Positions 63,870-64,000 of a stretch of 64,000 bases of DNA are shown piece after piece; the stretch's first letter is position 1, and every line of letters starts with the position of its first letter. The notes below the pieces were generated by a model. That model was not told the DNA's origin and did not search any database. It saw nothing but the letters and a program-made list of their open reading frames with translations. The DNA comes from Actinostola sp. cb2023 (Eukaryota; Cnidaria; Anthozoa; Actiniaria; Actinostolidae). Both the position numbers and the translations under genes were made by a program. The stretch lies in contig JAUJYZ010000592.1 in assembly GCA_033675265.1 (NCBI GenBank), positions 62,001-126,000 of the forward strand. Reading direction: 5' to 3'.

Positions 63870-64000
63870 GTAAGTAAATCTCAGTAATAATATTGTCAAG
63901 GCCGATTAGGATCAAAGAACATACATGTATGCATTGCAGAACGTATGGCGGGCCACCCCTGATACCCAAGGAACTTTTAATTGAAGAAAATGCATATAGC

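Overview
The window looks like metazoan nuclear DNA, most likely from a cnidarian or another early-branching animal. It is AT-rich, its genes are split into many small exons bounded by GT-AG introns, it encodes secreted extracellular mosaic proteins (MAM, LDLa, CTLD, F-type lectin, PA14, LamG, FN2, pentraxin, CUB), and it is packed with short inverted-repeat transposons, minisatellites and microsatellites. I cannot name the species, and nothing in it is bacterial. Coordinates of exons below come from reading splice sites and checking that reading frame and intron phase are continuous; no transcript was available.

Region 1 to about 35.0 kb is dominated by one large minus-strand gene. It starts with a signal-peptide exon (ATG at 34985-34983) and runs leftwards for at least 36 exons, leaving the window at base 1 inside a CUB domain. 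About 6.7 kb of coding sequence (about 2,220 residues) is visible. Domain order from the N terminus: signal peptide, MAM, an unrecognised 131-residue module, two C-type lectin domains, F-type lectin, PA14, two unrecognised modules, MAM, three LDLa repeats, a short Cys module, two MAM domains, LamG-like domain, fibronectin type II, a short CGW module, pentraxin/LamG-like domain, CUB. Introns between modules are consistently phase 1 (one junction, 22740 to 22103, is unresolved), as expected of exon shuffling. Its introns hold very large arrays: an 8.1-kb satellite of 40-42 bp units (5.38-13.53 kb), a G-rich 12-bp array (15.9-16.6 kb), thirteen 112-bp copies of an exon edge (31.5-32.9 kb) and several hairpin elements.

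Region 35-45 kb is largely non-coding: AT-rich sequence, transposon remnants (37.9-38.4, 40.6-40.9, 41.7, 44.3-44.6 kb), an ATC-rich minisatellite (38.5-39.7 kb) and long ATT, GATA and A-rich arrays.

Region 45-56 kb has a few small candidate genes that I do not recognise: 45492-45909 (+), 50035-50739 (+, two membrane segments), 51443-52036 (-) and 53103-53405 (+). It also has a remarkable nested transposon at 47.25-49.1 kb carrying fifteen 54-bp repeats, and a fold-back element with THAP-finger remnants at 54.06-54.8 kb.

Region 56.5-64 kb probably belongs to a second secreted-protein gene on the plus strand: a signal-peptide exon at 56878-56965 and a CUB exon at 63510-63869, both with phase-1 boundaries, separated by a long intron filled with transposons (Tc1/mariner-like at 58.75 kb, Harbinger-like at 59.6 and 62.1 kb). 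The two clear genes both encode secreted multidomain proteins; a role in recognition, adhesion or extracellular matrix is plausible but inferred only from domain content.
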